From Auanema rhodensis (taxonomy: Eukaryota > Nematoda > Chromadorea > Rhabditida > Rhabditidae), in NCBI GenBank assembly GCA_964057225.1, contig OZ059898.1, forward strand, positions 1,674,001-1,738,000: a stretch of 64,000 bases of DNA, in the 5' to 3' direction. Shown here piece after piece: positions 60,370-64,000 of this stretch (its first letter is position 1; each line of letters starts with the position of its first letter). The notes under the pieces are model-generated. The model was not told the origin of the DNA. It saw only the letters and a program-made list of their open reading frames with translations, and did no database searches. A program made the translations under genes and the position numbers.

Positions 60370-63300
60370 TCTTTGCCTTGAAAAAAGGAATCTAAAAACA
60401 TCTACTTTTTGCTAAATTATTTTGAAATTTTTCGAAAAAATTTTTGTCAAAATGTTTTTGGAAGCAATGTTGAGTGTACATGGAAACTCAACATACACTA
60501 ATGCATCATTTTTCAAACGATCATAACTAATTTTTGTATTAAGCGTTTCTCAATGTAGTATAGTGCATTCGATGCGGATTTTTAAGCTGCGTCGATCTGT
60601 GTTATCAGATTTGCGCTAGCTTAAAAATGCACCGAGATATCAACTGATATAAGTTCACACTTATATCCTCGATTTTCACCCTGAAGAATTAATTTTTTCG
60701 TTGAATAACATTGTCCATCGTCTTTGCCTTGAAAAAAGGAATCTAAAAACATCTACTTTTTGCTAAATTATTTTGAAATTTTCTGAAAAAATTTTTGTCA
60801 AAATGTTTTTGGAAGCAATGTTGAGTGTACATGGAAACTCAACATACACTAATGCATCATTTTTCAAACGATCATAACTAATTTTTGTATTAAGCGTTTC
60901 TCAATGTAGTATAGTGCATTCGATGCGGATTTTTAAGCTGCGTCGATCTGTGTTATCAGATTTGCGCTAGCTTAAAAATGCACCGAGATATCAACTGATA
61001 TAAGTTCACACTTATATCCTCGATTTTCACCCTGAAGAATTAATTTTTTCGTTGAATAACATTGTCCATCGTCTTTGCCTTGAAAAAAGGAACCTAAAAA
61101 AATCTACTTTTTGCTAAATTATTTTGAAATTTTCTGAAAAAATTTTTGTCAAAATGTTTTTGGAAGCAATGTTGAGTGTACATGGAAACTCAACATACAC
61201 TAATGCATCATTTTTCAAACGATCATAACTAATTTTTGTATTAAGCGTTTCTAAATGTAGTATAGTGCATTCGATGCGGATTTTTAAGCTGCGTCGATCT
61301 GTGTTATCAGATTTGCGCTAGCTTAAAAATGCACCGAGATATCAACTGATATAAGTTCACACTTATATCCTCGATTTTCACCCTGAAGAATTAATTTTTT
61401 TGTTGAATAACATTGTCCATCGTCTTTGCCTTGAAAAAAGGAATCTAAAAACATCTACTTTTTGCTAAATTATTTTGAAATTTTTCGAAAAAATTTTTGT
61501 CAAAATGTTTTTGGAAGCAATGTTGAGTGTACATGGAAACTCAACATACACTAATGCATCATTTTTCAAACGATCATAACTAATTTTTGTATTAAGCGTT
61601 TCTCAATGTAGTATAGTGCATTCGATGCGGATTTTTAAGCTGCGTCGATCTGTGTTATCAGATTTGCGCTAGCTTAAAAATGCACCGAGATATCAACTGA
61701 TATAAGTTCACACTTATATCCTCGATTTTCACCCTGAAGAATTAATTTTTTTGTTGAATAACATTGTCCATCATCTTTGCCTTGAAAAAAGGAATCTAAA
61801 AACATCTACTTTTTGCTAAATTATTTTGAAATTTTTCGAAAAAATTTTTGTCAAAATGTTTTTGGAAGCAATGTTGAGTGTACATGGAAACTCAACATAC
61901 ACTAATGCATCATTTTTCAAACGATCATAACTAATTTTTGTATTAAGCGTTTCTCAATGTAGTATAGTGCATTCGATGCGGATTTTTAAGCTGCGTCGAT
62001 CTGTGTTATCAGATTTGCGCTAGCTTAAAAATGCACCGAGATATCAACTGATATAAGTTCACACTTATATCCTCGATTTTCACCCTGAAGAATTAATTTT
62101 TTCGTTGAATAACATTGTCCATCGTCTTTGCCTTAAAAAAAGGAATCTAAAAACATCTACTTTTTGCTAAATTATTTTGAAATTTTTCGAAAAAATTTTT
62201 GTCAAAATGTTTTTGGAAGCAATGTTGAGTGTACATGGAAACTCAACATACACTAATGCATCATTTTTCAAACGATCATAACTAATTTTTGTATTAAGCG
62301 TTTCTCAATGTAGTATAGTGCATTCGATGCGGATTTTTAAGCTGCGTCGATCTGTGTTATCAGATTTGCGCTAGCTTAAAAATGCACCGAGATATCAACT
62401 GATATAAGTTCACACTTATATCCTCGATTTTCACCCTGAAGAATTAATTTTTTCGTTGAATAACATTGTCCATCGTCTTTGCCTTGAAAAAAGGAATCTA
62501 AAAACATCTACTTTTTGCTAAATTATTTTGAAATTTTTCGAAAAAATTTTTGTCAAAATGTTTTTGGAAGCAATGTTGAGTGTACATGGAAACTCAACAT
62601 ACACTAATGCATCATTTTTCAAACGATCATAACTAATTTTTGTATTAAGCGTTTCTCAATGTAGTATAGTGCATTCGATGCGGATTTTTAAGCTGCGTCG
62701 ATCTGTGTTATCAGATTTGCGCTAGCTTAAAAATGCACCGAGATATCAACTGATATAAGTTCACACTTATATCCTCGATTTTCACCCTGAAGAATTAATT
62801 TTTTTGTTGAATAACTTTGTCCATCGTCTTTGCCTTGAAAAAAGGAATCTAAAAACATCTACTTTTTGCTAAATTATTTTGAAATTTTTCGAAAAAATTT
62901 TTGTCAAAATGTTTTTGGAAGCAATGTTGAGTGTACATGGAAACTCAACATACACTAATGCATCATTTTTCAAACGATCATAACTAATTTTTGTATTAAG
63001 CGTTTCTCAATGTAGTATAGTGCATTCGATGCGGATTTTTAAGCTGCGTCGATCTGTGTTATCAGATTTGCGCTAGCTTAAAAATGCACCGAGATATCAA
63101 CTGATATAAGTTCACACTTATATCCTCGATTTTCACCCTGAAGAATTAATTTTTTTGTTGAATAACATTGTCCATCGTCTTTGCCTTGAAAAAAGGAATC
63201 TAAAAACATCTACTTTTTGCTAAATTATTTTGAAATTTTTCGAAAAAATTTTTGTCAAAATGTTTTTGGAAGCAATGTTGAGTGTACATGGAAACTCAAC

Positions 63301-63879
63301 ATACACTAATGCATCATTTTTCAAACGATCATAACTAATTTTTGTATTAAGCGTTTCTCAATGTAGTATAGTGCATTCGATGCGGATTTTTAAGCTGCGT
63401 CGATCTGTGTTATCAGATTTGCGCTAGCTTAAAAATGCACCGAGATATCAACTGATATAAGTTCACACTTATATCCTCGATTTTCACCCTGAAGAATTAA
63501 TTTTTTCGTTGAATAACATTGTCCATCGTCTTTGCCTTGAAAAAAGGAATCTAAAAACATCTACTTTTTGCTAAATTATTTTGAAATTTTTCGAAAAAAT
63601 TTTTGTCAAAATGTTTTTGGAAGCAATGTTGAGTGTACATGGAAACTCAACATACACTAATGCATCATTTTTCAAACGATCATAACTAATTTTTGTATTA
63701 AGCGTTTCTCAATGTAGTATAGTGCATTCGATGCGGATTTTTAAGCTGCGTCGATCTGTGTTATCAGATTTGCGCTAGCTTAAAAATGCACCGAGATATC
63801 AACTGATATAAGTTCACACTTATATCCTCGATTTTCACCCTGAAGAATTAATTTTTTCGTTGAATAACATTGTCCATCG
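60370..63879. repeat. Monomers 173-182: near-consensus tail
   Basis: Apart from one more CT / gaacctaaaa pair (174-175, a third relative of 163-164 and 171-172), these copies are close to consensus. Scattered singletons are tttctaaatg (175), catcatctt at the start of 177, ccttaaaaaa (178) and ataactttg (179). The only recurrent variation is the ttcgttg/ttttgttg junction. Confidence 0.75.
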
Positions 63880-64000
63880 TCTTTGCCTTGAAAAAAGGAA
63901 TCTAAAAACATCTACTTTTTGCTAAATTATTTTGAAATTTTCTGAAAAAATTTTTGTCAAAATGTTTTTGGAAGCAATGTTGAGTGTACATGGAAACTCA
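63880..64000. repeat. Partial monomer 183 cut by the window edge
   Basis: The first 121 bp of another copy, with the CT palindrome centre, end inside dyad I. The array clearly continues to the right. Confidence 0.95.

Larger units (their letters stand above)
1..64000. repeat. 351-bp satellite DNA array filling the entire window
   Basis: A single 351-bp unit is repeated head to tail about 182.3 times. The phrase tctttgcctt (or tttttgcctt) recurs at 1, 352, 703, 1054 and so on to 63880, and the arithmetic closes exactly once three 1-bp deletions are allowed. All copies share one orientation and I found no inserted foreign sequence. Any two copies differ at only a few positions, mostly shared single-base variants. 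Known biology: arrays of this kind form centromeric or other heterochromatin in eukaryotes and are kept uniform by unequal exchange and gene conversion. Because 351 is divisible by three, a stop-free frame would run on through the array; instead every frame is stopped in essentially every copy, so the array is non-coding. Both ends are cut by the window. The family is not one I recognise. Confidence 0.98.

Noticed and set aside
1-64000. CRISPR array
   Set aside because: The repeat is 351 bp with no unique spacers; successive units are contiguous and alike throughout.
1-64000. Transposon or terminal inverted repeat origin visible in the array
   Set aside because: I found no transposase remnant, long terminal repeat or target-site duplication; the dyads are internal hairpins, not element ends.

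Overview
The whole 64 kb window is one uninterrupted tandem array of a satellite DNA. The monomer is 351 bp, about 31% G+C (109 of 351 in the first copy), and always in the same orientation. There are 182 complete monomers plus 121 bp of a 183rd. The array runs off both edges, so its true length and flanks are unknown. I see no protein gene, RNA gene, transposon, microsatellite run or inversion. The only indels I found are three copies of the same 1-bp deletion (monomers 26, 28 and 37). Monomer n therefore starts at 351n-350 for n up to 26, one base earlier for n=27-28, two earlier for n=29-37 and three earlier from n=38.

This kind of sequence indicates eukaryotic constitutive heterochromatin (centromeric, pericentromeric or a large heterochromatic block). 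AT-richness, a monomer near two nucleosome repeats and undepleted CpG would suit an invertebrate such as an insect, but I do not recognise the family and cannot name a species.

Copies differ by few substitutions, and the differences are shared in patterns, so the array can be read as a patchwork of segmental duplications. Left zone (1-15090, monomers 1-43): many copies carry T at monomer position 2, a variant absent further right. It contains a 701-bp dimer duplication (8425-9826) and a block repeated nine monomers apart (9477-11230 and 12635-14388). Middle zone (about 15.1-49.1 kb, monomers 44-140): dominated by a TCAC to TCAA change in a hairpin loop. It contains alternating dimers (15.8-21.8 kb), a clear five-monomer higher-order repeat (28780-34044) and a ten-monomer repeat (38959-45627). 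Right zone (about 49.1-64 kb, monomers 141-183): mostly the TCAC type, with an eight-monomer repeat (55807-60369) and a near-consensus tail.

Each monomer contains three perfect or near-perfect inverted repeats (at 98-125, 209-259 and 277-298 in the first copy) and a short AT palindrome centred on CG. The most interesting observations are this set of hairpin-forming dyads, the coexistence of 2-, 5-, 8-, 9- and 10-monomer periods in one array, recombinant (hybrid) monomers at likely exchange points, and marker monomers that recur tens of kilobases apart. All comparisons were made by eye; a self-alignment would settle them.
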